This document shows positions 1 to 6,913 of a DNA stretch of 11,320 nt, in pieces. Positions within the stretch are counted from its first letter, which is position 1. Each line of letters begins with the position of its first letter. The stretch comes from Candidatus Sulfotelmatobacter sp. (lineage in GTDB: Bacteria; Acidobacteriota; Terriglobia; Terriglobales; SbA1). The stretch is taken from positions 1-11,320 of the forward strand of contig JASLEQ010000078.1 in assembly GCA_030151135.1 (NCBI GenBank), read 5' to 3'. Below the pieces are notes generated by a model that worked only from the letters and a program-made list of their open reading frames with translations, had not been told where the DNA came from and searched no databases. A program made the translations under genes and the position numbers.

Positions 1-44
1 GATAAAAGTGCAAGTCCGCCGGGGTCGGGCGTGGGGGCCGAAAC

Positions 45-1919
45 CTAAACGGGTGTCCGGTCGAGAGCGGGACTGGCTTGAGCGGCGGAGGCTACTTGAG
101 CTGGCGAAGCCGAAGGGGTCACGGATTGGGGGTTGGGAACAGCAATCGGGCGCTTGATGGTGAAGCGCTGGATCTTGATTTCACCCCGTTCATAGACGGC
201 GAGAAGAGCGGCGACCGCGACCGGGTCGAGGCGCTTTCCGGCAAGGTTCTTGATAATCTCCAGAGCTTGTTCGGGAGTATGCGCCTGTTGATATGGACGA
301 TTTGTCGTGAGGGCGTCGAAGGTATCGGCGACGGCGATGACCCGCGGGAGCAACGGAATCTGATCCCCCTGTAAACCATAGGGATATCCGCGACCATCCA
401 GGGCCTCGTGGTGCAATTCGATACCGGGCAGCATCTCGGCGAGTTGCGTGACGGGACGAAGAATATTGGCACCCTTGGTGGTGTGGGTCTTCATGACCTC
501 GAATTCTTCTTCGGTCAAAGCACCGGGCTTTTTAAGGATGTGATCTTCGATGCCGATTTTTCCGACATCATGAAGCTGGGCTGAAACCTGCAAAACCTCG
601 AGGAAGGAAGACGGGAGCTTCATTTCCTTTGCGATCAGCAGCGAGTAGCGGGTCACGCGATCGGAGTGGCCGCGAGTGTAAGGATCTTTTTCGTCGACTG
701 CTCCGGCGAGCATCTGGATCGATCCCATAAACAGGGCGCGGTTCTCGTCGGCGGCCCGCTTCAGGTCTTCAATGAAGCGCTCGAGTTCCTCAGACATGGT
801 GTTAAAGGTCTGCGCGAGTTCTCCAATCTCGGTGCGGCTGCGGAGGAGTACGCGCTGCGAGAAATCACCACGAGCCAGGGCACGGCTGGACTCGGTAAGG
901 ATGTGTAGAGGATTGGTGATGCGGCGGGCAGCAAAGATGCTCACGCCGACGCTGAGCAGCACTGCGAGCAGGGCCAGCAATCGCGCGTTGCGCTGCATCT
1001 CATAGACGTCGCGATAGGCCTGCCGGGTCGGTCTCTGGGCAACGACAGCCCAGTCGAGCGAGGTCACGGGGCTATAAGTGCCGAGCATGTCGACCTGGCT
1101 GGTTCCAGACTTGACTCTGAATTCGGTGGTTGCGGAGAGTTGGGCCTTGTTGCCTCCCTCGACGAAATTGCGAACGATGTCGAGGTTCTTCATGTCCTGC
1201 CCAGTCGCAAACTCAGGGGTGGCGGCGGCCACGAGGCGACCCTGGGCGTCGACGACGTAGGGCGTCAGCCCTCCGCTGGAGACTTCATGGAGGCCTCTGA
1301 TAAGGAACTGGAGGTCGACGACGGAGGCGATCATTCCGAGGAAGCGAGGTCCATACTGCACCGGAGCACTGACAAGGAACACGGTGCGGGTAGACTTGCC
1401 TTCGCCGACCACCAGGGCCTGACCGTTGTAGGCGCGTCCGTCGCGGGCGGCGGAATAGGCACGCTCAAGCTCACGCTGGAGGAATGCATCCGGCACGATG
1501 CGTCCGGCGGAGATACCTTTGGCCTCCGAATTGAGGAGGGTCGCGTAGGCAATCTCGTCGGAGGAAGAAACGAAATTCTCGAGCAAAGCCCGGAGTTCAG
1601 GAGACTCGATATTTTTCTCGCCGATATCGCCGCCGCTGGCGACCTGGATGGCGGAGGAAAGGTTGGCGAGCATCATGCGCTGGGACCGCTCGTGCTGTGC
1701 GAGATCGTCGGCCAGGGAGCGGGTGATCGTATTCTGCAGGAGCTTTTCGTTGGTTTTCAGACGATCGCGGTTCGTGGCCTCAACCTGCGAGGAATAGAAA
1801 TACATCGGGATAATGCTGATCGCCAGCAGCACGCCGAGGATGAGGTAAAGGATCGGAATGCGGGCGTGTTTGGGCGTGCTGGCGGACAAATTTCTCCCTT
1901 CACCCGTACGCGCGGCCAA
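45..1919 (-). CDS. Membrane sensor c-di-GMP phosphodiesterase: Cache-like, HAMP and HD-GYP domains
   Basis: This is a predicted inner-membrane protein that senses an external signal and hydrolyses cyclic di-GMP in the cytoplasm. A first membrane segment lies at about residues 21-43. A periplasmic region at about 45-310 resembles a double-Cache sensor. A second membrane segment (about 312-330) leads into a HAMP domain (about 331-385) and an HD-GYP domain (about 395-585). The catalytic set looks intact: H418 in GHSDRV, the H450-D451 pair in HDVGKIGI, H479, the HHE triad at 503-505, DGRGYP at 508-513, and DALTTNRPY at 535-543. The tail after about 590 is rich in Pro, Ala and Ser and looks disordered. 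The start is uncertain. The longest frame uses TTG at 1917-1919 with no clear ribosome binding site. A TTG at 1887-1889 has AGGGAG four bases upstream, and choosing it would remove ten residues. The function call is firm from the motifs; the ligand is unknown. Confidence 0.93.
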   Translation of the reverse strand: MAARTGEGRNLSASTPKHARIPILYLILGVLLAISIIPMYFYSSQVEATNRDRLKTNEKLLQNTITRSLADDLAQHERSQRMMLANLSSAIQVASGGDIGEKNIESPELRALLENFVSSSDEIAYATLLNSEAKGISAGRIVPDAFLQRELERAYSAARDGRAYNGQALVVGEGKSTRTVFLVSAPVQYGPRFLGMIASVVDLQFLIRGLHEVSSGGLTPYVVDAQGRLVAAATPEFATGQDMKNLDIVRNFVEGGNKAQLSATTEFRVKSGTSQVDMLGTYSPVTSLDWAVVAQRPTRQAYRDVYEMQRNARLLALLAVLLSVGVSIFAARRITNPLHILTESSRALARGDFSQRVLLRSRTEIGELAQTFNTMSEELERFIEDLKRAADENRALFMGSIQMLAGAVDEKDPYTRGHSDRVTRYSLLIAKEMKLPSSFLEVLQVSAQLHDVGKIGIEDHILKKPGALTEEEFEVMKTHTTKGANILRPVTQLAEMLPGIELHHEALDGRGYPYGLQGDQIPLLPRVIAVADTFDALTTNRPYQQAHTPEQALEIIKNLAGKRLDPVAVAALLAVYERGEIKIQRFTIKRPIAVPNPQSVTPSASPAQVASAAQASPALDRTPV

Positions 1920-2049
1920 GAGACGGAGTGGCGCAGCAACGGGTATGGATGAGATTTTATCGGGGTTAAGGCGAGGGGCCGCATTACCAAAGTACTGCGT
2001 AAAAAGTGACGGCGGGGGACCGTAACGATGTGCGCCGTGAGTGCTTTAG

Positions 2050-2074
2050 CGCTGATTTTGCCAGGAAATCAGCG
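2050..2074 (-). terminator. Hairpin 3' of the ChbG-like gene, possible terminator
   Basis: A perfect 9-base inverted repeat has arms at 2050-2058 and 2066-2074, separated by the 7-base loop TGCCAGG. It lies 24 bases beyond the stop codon of the YdjC/ChbG-like gene. No run of T follows the stem on either strand, so it is not a classical intrinsic terminator. It could stabilise the 3' end of the mRNA, work with Rho, or bind a protein upstream of the HD-GYP gene. Confidence 0.35.
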
Positions 2075-2098
2075 GAGAGCGCAGGCGATGGCGCTTCA

Positions 2099-3019
2099 TC
2101 AATGCAACAATTTTTTCAGGTCGCGCCAATGCACCAGGATGATGTGGTTGTCATCGAGGGCTTTCTTGAATTCCGGGCTGGTGACAACGTTGTAGTCTCG
2201 CTGGCGCCACGCGGCTACGTAGTCGGGATGATCTACCGCAATGGCCTGGAGTTCGGCGTCATCGTGTCCGAGATGGACGATGATCTCAGTCACGCCGGGC
2301 TTGAGATTCCTGATTGCGTTCAGATAGAAGTCTTTCCATCCGCTCACGGGCACTTCGGGAGAGGCCATGACCACTCCGTTAATCAGGACGTCATTGGGAG
2401 ATAAAAGCGCGGCCAATTCCTTGGGCGTACTGGGGTCGAGAAAGGCGAGGAATGGCAGTTTGTATTCCCGAGCCACTTTGACGTACACGGCAAACAAATC
2501 GGGACGCGCGAAAAGCATACCCATGTGACTGTCGACGTGGGTAGGGTGAATTCCCATCGAGATGGCCTTCTCGATTTGAGCGCGAATCTCGCGTTCGGCT
2601 TCCTCGGCCTTGATGTGTTGTTTCCCAGGTTCAGTCTGCGGCCAGAGATAGCCAGTGGGATCGAGGAGACTTGGCACAGTGTCTTTGGAAGCTACAGGTC
2701 CCCAGCGGTAGGTCGCCCATTCGCTGGTCAGCGTGAGGTGAAGGCCAAGATCGGCCGTGGGATTGTTTTTCGCATAGTCCGCAACCTCGGTGAGCCAGGG
2801 GCACGGGACCATGATGCTGGCGGACGTGACAGCGTGCCTATCGAGAGCGTCGAAGCTGGCTGCGTCTTCGGAGTGAGCGACGGCGAGGTCATCGGCATGG
2901 ACGATGAGCAGCCTTGCATCGCGGGGATAGCCAAGGCGCTCGGCAATCGTTGGGGATTGCGAAAATGCCAAGGTCGATGAAGCGACGAGGAGAGCAGCAG
3001 GGATCTTGCTCAAATGCAT
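2099..3019 (-). CDS. Exported YdjC/ChbG-family carbohydrate deacetylase homologue
   Basis: The protein matches the YdjC (ChbG/HpnK) family, metal-dependent enzymes that remove acetyl groups from N-acetylated sugars. It has a likely signal peptide at residues 1-20 (MHLSK, then a hydrophobic stretch ending AFS before Q21), so it probably acts outside the cytoplasm, unlike ChbG itself. Family motifs are visible: HADD at 41-44, H94 in LGLHLTL, HVDSHMG at 161-167, and a late IVHLGH at 247-252. These acidic and histidine residues are the expected metal and catalytic positions. At 306 residues it is somewhat longer than ChbG-like proteins because of the leader. The ATG at 3017-3019 is preceded by GGAG with a 7-base spacer, which supports this start. 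The gene begins 98 bases after the end of gpsA and lies 179 bases before the HD-GYP gene, so it is probably transcribed by itself. The substrate cannot be told from sequence. Confidence 0.82.
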   Translation of the reverse strand: MHLSKIPAALLVASSTLAFSQSPTIAERLGYPRDARLLIVHADDLAVAHSEDAASFDALDRHAVTSASIMVPCPWLTEVADYAKNNPTADLGLHLTLTSEWATYRWGPVASKDTVPSLLDPTGYLWPQTEPGKQHIKAEEAEREIRAQIEKAISMGIHPTHVDSHMGMLFARPDLFAVYVKVAREYKLPFLAFLDPSTPKELAALLSPNDVLINGVVMASPEVPVSGWKDFYLNAIRNLKPGVTEIIVHLGHDDAELQAIAVDHPDYVAAWRQRDYNVVTSPEFKKALDDNHIILVHWRDLKKLLH

Positions 3020-3033
3020 CGAGGGTCTCCGAG

Positions 3034-3049
3034 ACGGTCATGAAACCGT
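3034..3049. promoter_or_regulatory. Short inverted repeat in the leader of the ChbG-like gene
   Basis: ACGGT and ACCGT form a 5-base inverted repeat with a 6-base spacer, centred about 22 bases upstream of the ATG at 3019. The position fits an operator or a leader hairpin. The arms are short enough to arise by chance, so this is a weak candidate. Confidence 0.15.
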
Positions 3050-3117
3050 AAAGGGTACCACGGGAAGCGGGGTGAGATCCGGACGGAGGGATGGAGTACC
3101 GGCGGGACGCGAAGGAC

Positions 3118-4176
3118 TCAGGTTGCGGATTCGCTTTTGCCAGTCCGGGCCATGAGTTGTTGGATGGCTTCCTTGGGAGATTTTCCATCGTGGAGAATGG
3201 CGTGCATCTGTTCGGTGATGGGCATCTCGACATTGCGCATGCGAGCCAATCCGACTGCGGCTGTGGTGGTAAAGACTCCTTCGGCGACCATGCCATGCAT
3301 ACCGGCAATGATCTCGGACAGTCTTCTGCCGCGGCCGAGTTCGAAGCCGACGCTGCGGTTGCGTGAGAGCCCTCCAGTGCAGGTAAGGACGAGATCACCG
3401 AGGCCAGCCAGTCCGGCCATGGTATCGGCACGGCCTCCGCAAGCGACGACGAGGCGTGTCATTTCTGCGAGGCCGCGCGTGATGAGTGCGGCGACGGAGT
3501 TGTGTCCGAGGCCGAGGCCGTCGCAGATTCCCGCAGCGATCGCGATGATGTTTTTCAGAGCTCCTCCGAGTTCGACGCCGACTACGTCATTGTTGGTGTA
3601 AACGCGAAATGCGGAGTCGCTGAATGTCTGCTGGACGGTGCGGAGCAACACTTCATGGTGCGAGGCGATGGTGATCGCGGTAGGGTCTCCGCGAGCGACT
3701 TCCTGGGCGAAGGAAGGGCCGCTGAGGGCGCCTATGGGGAAGCTTCCCCGGTCTGGGCCGGAATCGGCAAGGAGTGTGGAACTCGCTTTGTTGGGGCCGT
3801 GGAGTACCTGTTGAATCACTTCGGTCATGCGCAGGAGCGAGCCCTCTTCAATACCCTTGGTTGCGCTGACGATAATGGCCTGTGGTTGAATGTGCGGACG
3901 CATCTGTTCGAAAAGGGCGCGGCAGTGCTGCGAGGGCATGACGCTGACGATGATCTCGGCATTCGATAGAACCGAGGCGAGATTATTGTTGGCGGTCACC
4001 GATTCGGGGATACTACAGCCGCTTAAAAACTTTTCGTTGATTCTCTTTTCGTTGATCGAGCGACAAACATCGGCCTCATAAGCCCAAAGCGCGACGCGGT
4101 GTGTGCCCTTGCGTCCGAGGACGATGGAGAGTCCGGTGCCCCAGGCGCCGGCTCCGATGATCGCGATGTTGCTCAT
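3118..4176 (-). CDS. gpsA: Glycerol-3-phosphate dehydrogenase [NAD(P)+]
   Basis: GpsA reduces dihydroxyacetone phosphate to sn-glycerol-3-phosphate, the backbone for phospholipids, in the cytoplasm. The N-terminal Rossmann motif is GAGAWGT (residues 8-14). Other family landmarks are SATKGIE with K107, LSGPSF (151-156), GGALKN with K208, R235, GLAGLGDL (255-262) and TGGLSRNR (267-274). The frame is open for 55 more codons upstream, but the family begins at MSNIAIIGAG. The ATG at 4174-4176 has GGAG eight bases upstream, so the shorter 352-residue form is chosen. This ATG overlaps the TGA of plsY (ATGA), implying translational coupling, and PlsY consumes the product. At 352 residues it is slightly longer than the usual 330-340. 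The excess seems to sit at about 126-150, where a Ser/Gly/Pro-rich stretch precedes the LSGPSF motif. Confidence 0.97.
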   Translation of the reverse strand: MSNIAIIGAGAWGTGLSIVLGRKGTHRVALWAYEADVCRSINEKRINEKFLSGCSIPESVTANNNLASVLSNAEIIVSVMPSQHCRALFEQMRPHIQPQAIIVSATKGIEEGSLLRMTEVIQQVLHGPNKASSTLLADSGPDRGSFPIGALSGPSFAQEVARGDPTAITIASHHEVLLRTVQQTFSDSAFRVYTNNDVVGVELGGALKNIIAIAAGICDGLGLGHNSVAALITRGLAEMTRLVVACGGRADTMAGLAGLGDLVLTCTGGLSRNRSVGFELGRGRRLSEIIAGMHGMVAEGVFTTTAAVGLARMRNVEMPITEQMHAILHDGKSPKEAIQQLMARTGKSESAT

Positions 4177-4820
4177 CTGTGCATCTCCGTGTGCGACTGA
4201 GGATTGCGGTGCAGCGAGAAGCGGGGCTCGTCGCCGGAAAGCAGGCGGAGGATGTTCTGATAGTGGCGGACGACGATCAGCAGGGCTGCGAGTCCTATCA
4301 AAATGAGGACTGCGGGATCTCGCGAGATGCGCAGGGCCCAAACGGTGGAAGGAAAAAGAGCGGCGGTCACGATAGAGCCAAGCGAAATGCGCCGCGAGAT
4401 CGCTGCGGTGAGAATAAAGATGACGATTGCGACCAAGACTGCCATAGGGGCAAAGGCGAGAAACGCTCCGAGGGCGGTAGCCACTCCTTTACCGCCGCGA
4501 AATTTCAACCACACAGGGAACATATGCCCGATGATGGCCAAGAGAGCCGAAGCCGCCATGATCCGGTAGGACTGATTGCGGGCCGCGATTGTATGCGAGT
4601 AGATCGAGGCGAGTTCCACGGCGAGAAATCCTTTCGCCGCGTCGAGAATGAGGGTGAGCGCTCCGAGGGCGGGGGATTTTCGGGAGACATTTGTGGCACC
4701 GATATTGCCGCTGCCGGTGCGACGGACGTCTTCTCCGCGAAAGATGCGGACCAGCAGATATCCAAAGGGGATGGAGCCTAGCAGGTAGCTGATGGCGAGG
4801 ATGAATATTAGCTTGGACAT
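4173..4820 (-). CDS. plsY: Acyl-phosphate:glycerol-3-phosphate acyltransferase
   Basis: PlsY is an integral membrane enzyme that transfers an acyl group from acyl-phosphate to the 1-position of glycerol-3-phosphate, the first committed step of phospholipid synthesis. The family motifs are present: GSIPFGYLL (residues 15-23), GSGNIGATN (36-44) and GHMFPVWLKFRGGKG (98-112), followed by the late cytoplasmic segment around H186 and the hydrophobic helices expected of a multi-pass protein. From the ATG at 4818-4820 it has 215 residues, a normal length. An in-frame GTG at 4854-4856, four bases after the thpR stop, would add twelve Gly/Pro-rich residues not typical of the family. Neither start has a strong ribosome binding site. 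The end overlaps gpsA by four bases. Together with pgpA this makes three glycerophospholipid genes in one stretch. Confidence 0.96.
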   Translation of the reverse strand: MSKLIFILAISYLLGSIPFGYLLVRIFRGEDVRRTGSGNIGATNVSRKSPALGALTLILDAAKGFLAVELASIYSHTIAARNQSYRIMAASALLAIIGHMFPVWLKFRGGKGVATALGAFLAFAPMAVLVAIVIFILTAAISRRISLGSIVTAALFPSTVWALRISRDPAVLILIGLAALLIVVRHYQNILRLLSGDEPRFSLHRNPQSHTEMHR

Positions 4821-4860
4821 GCTTGCTGGTGGCTTGATGCCGCCTATGCCGCCCACTTGG

Positions 4861-5448
4861 CTACTTTAGTTCGAATCTTGCCAGCTTTGTGTACCTTGAT
4901 CCTTTCGGCGAGAGTTGGCTTTCGTACAGAAAGAACTCGCGGGAGGTCATGGTACCAAACTCCGGGATGGGGAGAGCGGCCAGTCGATTCTGCAAAATCT
5001 GAAATACCGGGTTGGGCTTATCGGTTTTGTTACGGCGAGGGGAACCGGAACCTCCTGCGCTGCGCGCGAGTGTGAGATGGGGACTGAAGGGGCGTTCTTC
5101 TTTGGGGATTGCGAGGGTCGAAAGACTTTGGTCGACAGCGGACGCCAGAACTGCGAGTTCGGGCCCGGACTCTATTCCGACCCAGAAAACGCGTGCCGAT
5201 TTCGGGTTGGGAAAAAATCCGTAGCCACGGAAGTTGATATTGATGCTTGCCGCGGATATTTGCTGGAGCGCCTGCTTGATGGATGGAAGCGCCACATCCG
5301 GTTGCTCACCAATGAATTTCAGGGTGACGTGCATGGACTCCGGTTTGACCCAACGGGCGTCAGGAGCGAAGGGAAGCACTCCGTCGACAAAACGAAGGAT
5401 GCGCTCGCGTATGGGCTTGTCGATATCGAGGGCAACGAAAAGGCGCAT
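4861..5448 (-). CDS. thpR: RNA 2',3'-cyclic phosphodiesterase, LigT/ThpR 2H family
   Basis: ThpR opens 2',3'-cyclic phosphate ends on RNA, leaving 2'-phosphates, and can ligate tRNA halves in vitro. The 2H-superfamily signature is complete, with HVTL at residues 40-43 and HLTL at 124-127 supplying the two catalytic histidines. The opening MRLFVALDI and the RWVKPESMHVTLKFIGE region are typical of the family. At 195 residues the length is slightly above the usual 175-190. The ATG at 5446-5448 begins exactly at the family N terminus but has no obvious Shine-Dalgarno sequence. The gene starts 73 bases after the cinA stop. It ends 40 bases before the chosen plsY ATG, or 4 bases before the alternative GTG. 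The pairing with cinA recalls the cinA-ligT-recA order of other bacteria. Confidence 0.94.
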   Translation of the reverse strand: MRLFVALDIDKPIRERILRFVDGVLPFAPDARWVKPESMHVTLKFIGEQPDVALPSIKQALQQISAASININFRGYGFFPNPKSARVFWVGIESGPELAVLASAVDQSLSTLAIPKEERPFSPHLTLARSAGGSGSPRRNKTDKPNPVFQILQNRLAALPIPEFGTMTSREFFLYESQLSPKGSRYTKLARFELK

Positions 5449-5521
5449 GGTCGGATATCAGGGATCGGCTTGTGCAGTTTGGCTCGGAAACATTGACTGC
5501 AACTTACGAGCTGAAGCCTTC

Positions 5522-6766
5522 TTACATTAGTTTCTGCCGCAACATGTCGAGCGCCATGGTTGAGGCGAAGCGGCGGATACGTTTGCGGTCGCCGGGGAAA
5601 TTGCGCTGGACGACTTCGGTGCCGGAACCGCTTGCCACGGCGTGGAACACGAGGCCGACCGGCTTCTCCGGGGATCCACCAGCGGGTCCGGCAACGCCGG
5701 TGATGCCGACTCCGAAGGTCGACTCACAACGATAACGAATGCCTTCCGCGAGTGCGGCCGCCACTTCGCGGCTGACTGCGCCGTGACGCTCGATCATTTC
5801 GGTGGGAACTCCCGCGAGTTCGGTTTTCAAGGCATTCGAGTACACGATGGCTCCGCCCAAGAAGTAGCGCGAACTGCCGCTGATGGAGGTGATGCGTTCA
5901 GCGAGCAGACCTCCGGTGCAGGACTCGGCGACGGCGATGGTGGCGTTCCGCATCTGGAGCCAGTATCCGACGATCTGCTCAAGGGACTCCCCGTTGCGCG
6001 AGTAGACCGCGTCATCGAGTTCATCTTCAACGAGTCCGGCAACTTCATCGGCACGGGCCTGGGCGGCGTCGGGGGTAGCGCCATGAGCCTTGAAGTGCAA
6101 TTCGATTTCCCCGGCACCTGCGAGGATTGTGGTTTCAACTTCGGGGAACTTTTTGTAGATCGGAGCGACACGGGCGTCAACGGCGGATTCGCCGAGCATG
6201 GCAATTTTCAGGGTACGAGTGAAGATATGTGCGGGCGGAACTTTGGCGCGGAGGCGTTCGCGGACTTCATTTTCAAAAAGCCCTTTCATTTCGTGCGGAG
6301 GCCCGGGGAGAAGAATGACGATGACTTCGCGACCTTCGAATTGGCCGACCAGCCATTGTCCGGAAGCGGTGCCGTTCGGGTTGGGAAGGGCGGTGGCGCC
6401 TTCGATGACGTCGGCCTGCTTGGAATTGTTGGGGGTCATCTTCCATCCCCGGTCGGCGAATCGTTTTTCGAGTTTGGCGACAATTTCCGGATCGCGCCGC
6501 AGGCCGACGCCGAGAGCTTCGGCGACGGCTTCGCGGGTGAGATCGTCTTCGGTTGGCCCAAGGCCCCCGCTGAAGATGACGATGTCAGATCGAAAAAGTC
6601 CGTGCTGCGCTGCAGCGACGAGGCGGCGCATGTCATCGCCGACTATGCTTTTGAAGATGACGTCGATGCCGAGCAGGTTCAGTTGCTCGGTCAGGTAGAG
6701 AGAATTGGTGTCGAGGCGGTGAGGCGTAAGCATCTCAGAACCCACCGCAATGATTTCGGCGTTCAC
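5522..6766 (-). CDS. cinA: CinA: molybdopterin-binding-like domain fused to NMN deamidase (PncC) domain
   Basis: This is a full-length two-domain CinA of 414 residues. The N-terminal domain (about 1-170, COG1058 type, linked to ADP-ribose or CoA pyrophosphatase activity) opens with AEIIAVGSEML and contains FSGGLGPTEDDLT (65-77) and LLPGPPHEM (152-160). A linker of about 170-255 joins it to the C-terminal PncC domain (about 260-414), which deamidates nicotinamide mononucleotide. That domain carries AESCTGGLLAERIT (280-293) and GITGVAGPAGG (354-364). Both active regions look intact, so both activities are expected. The start is GTG at 6764-6766, supported by family alignment; no Shine-Dalgarno is visible upstream. 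The gene lies 147 bases after the propeller gene, so it may have its own promoter, and 73 bases ahead of thpR. Any link to competence would rest only on the gene name. Confidence 0.97.
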   Translation of the reverse strand: MNAEIIAVGSEMLTPHRLDTNSLYLTEQLNLLGIDVIFKSIVGDDMRRLVAAAQHGLFRSDIVIFSGGLGPTEDDLTREAVAEALGVGLRRDPEIVAKLEKRFADRGWKMTPNNSKQADVIEGATALPNPNGTASGQWLVGQFEGREVIVILLPGPPHEMKGLFENEVRERLRAKVPPAHIFTRTLKIAMLGESAVDARVAPIYKKFPEVETTILAGAGEIELHFKAHGATPDAAQARADEVAGLVEDELDDAVYSRNGESLEQIVGYWLQMRNATIAVAESCTGGLLAERITSISGSSRYFLGGAIVYSNALKTELAGVPTEMIERHGAVSREVAAALAEGIRYRCESTFGVGITGVAGPAGGSPEKPVGLVFHAVASGSGTEVVQRNFPGDRKRIRRFASTMALDMLRQKLM

Positions 6767-6893
6767 GCGAGTATGAGTTTAAATGAAATTGCGCCTGAGG
6801 TTGGCTGTCGTGCAGGCGAAATTCCCAGTCTCCGCAATGGTGAGAGGGGGAATCGTTACCGGGCTGCGGAGGGCTCGCGTCGGAACCAGCAAC

Positions 6894-6908
6894 AGAGCCT
6901 TTGGCTCT
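6894..6908 (-). terminator. Small hairpin just after the propeller gene
   Basis: AGAGCC, TTT and GGCTCT (plus-strand reading) form a perfect 6-base stem with a 3-base loop, five bases after the TAA of the TIG/propeller gene. On the transcribed minus strand the next bases are GTTGCTGG, so the T tract of an intrinsic terminator is missing. It could attenuate transcription into cinA or protect the 3' end. Confidence 0.3.
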
Positions 6909-6913
6909 TGAAT

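Noticed and set aside
1140..1952. A 270-codon plus-strand open frame opposite the HD-GYP gene
   Set aside because: It lies antisense to a motif-complete protein and its translation is low-complexity and Gly/Asp-rich.
1954..1961. Possible flagellar-sigma -10 (CCCGATAA-like) upstream of the HD-GYP gene on the minus strand
   Set aside because: The -10 resemblance is good, but the sequence 11 bases upstream is GC-rich and does not resemble the TAAAGTTT -35 element. No normal -35 was found either.
4177..4341. N-terminal extension of the gpsA frame by 55 codons
   Set aside because: The extension lies within plsY, is Arg/Pro-rich, and precedes the normal family start, which has its own GGAG.
6767..6913. 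Possible riboswitch or small RNA in the 147-base gap before cinA
   Set aside because: I compared it with the remembered cores of the cobalamin, TPP, c-di-GMP and fluoride riboswitches and saw no match. Apart from the small hairpin next to the propeller gene, nothing is supported.
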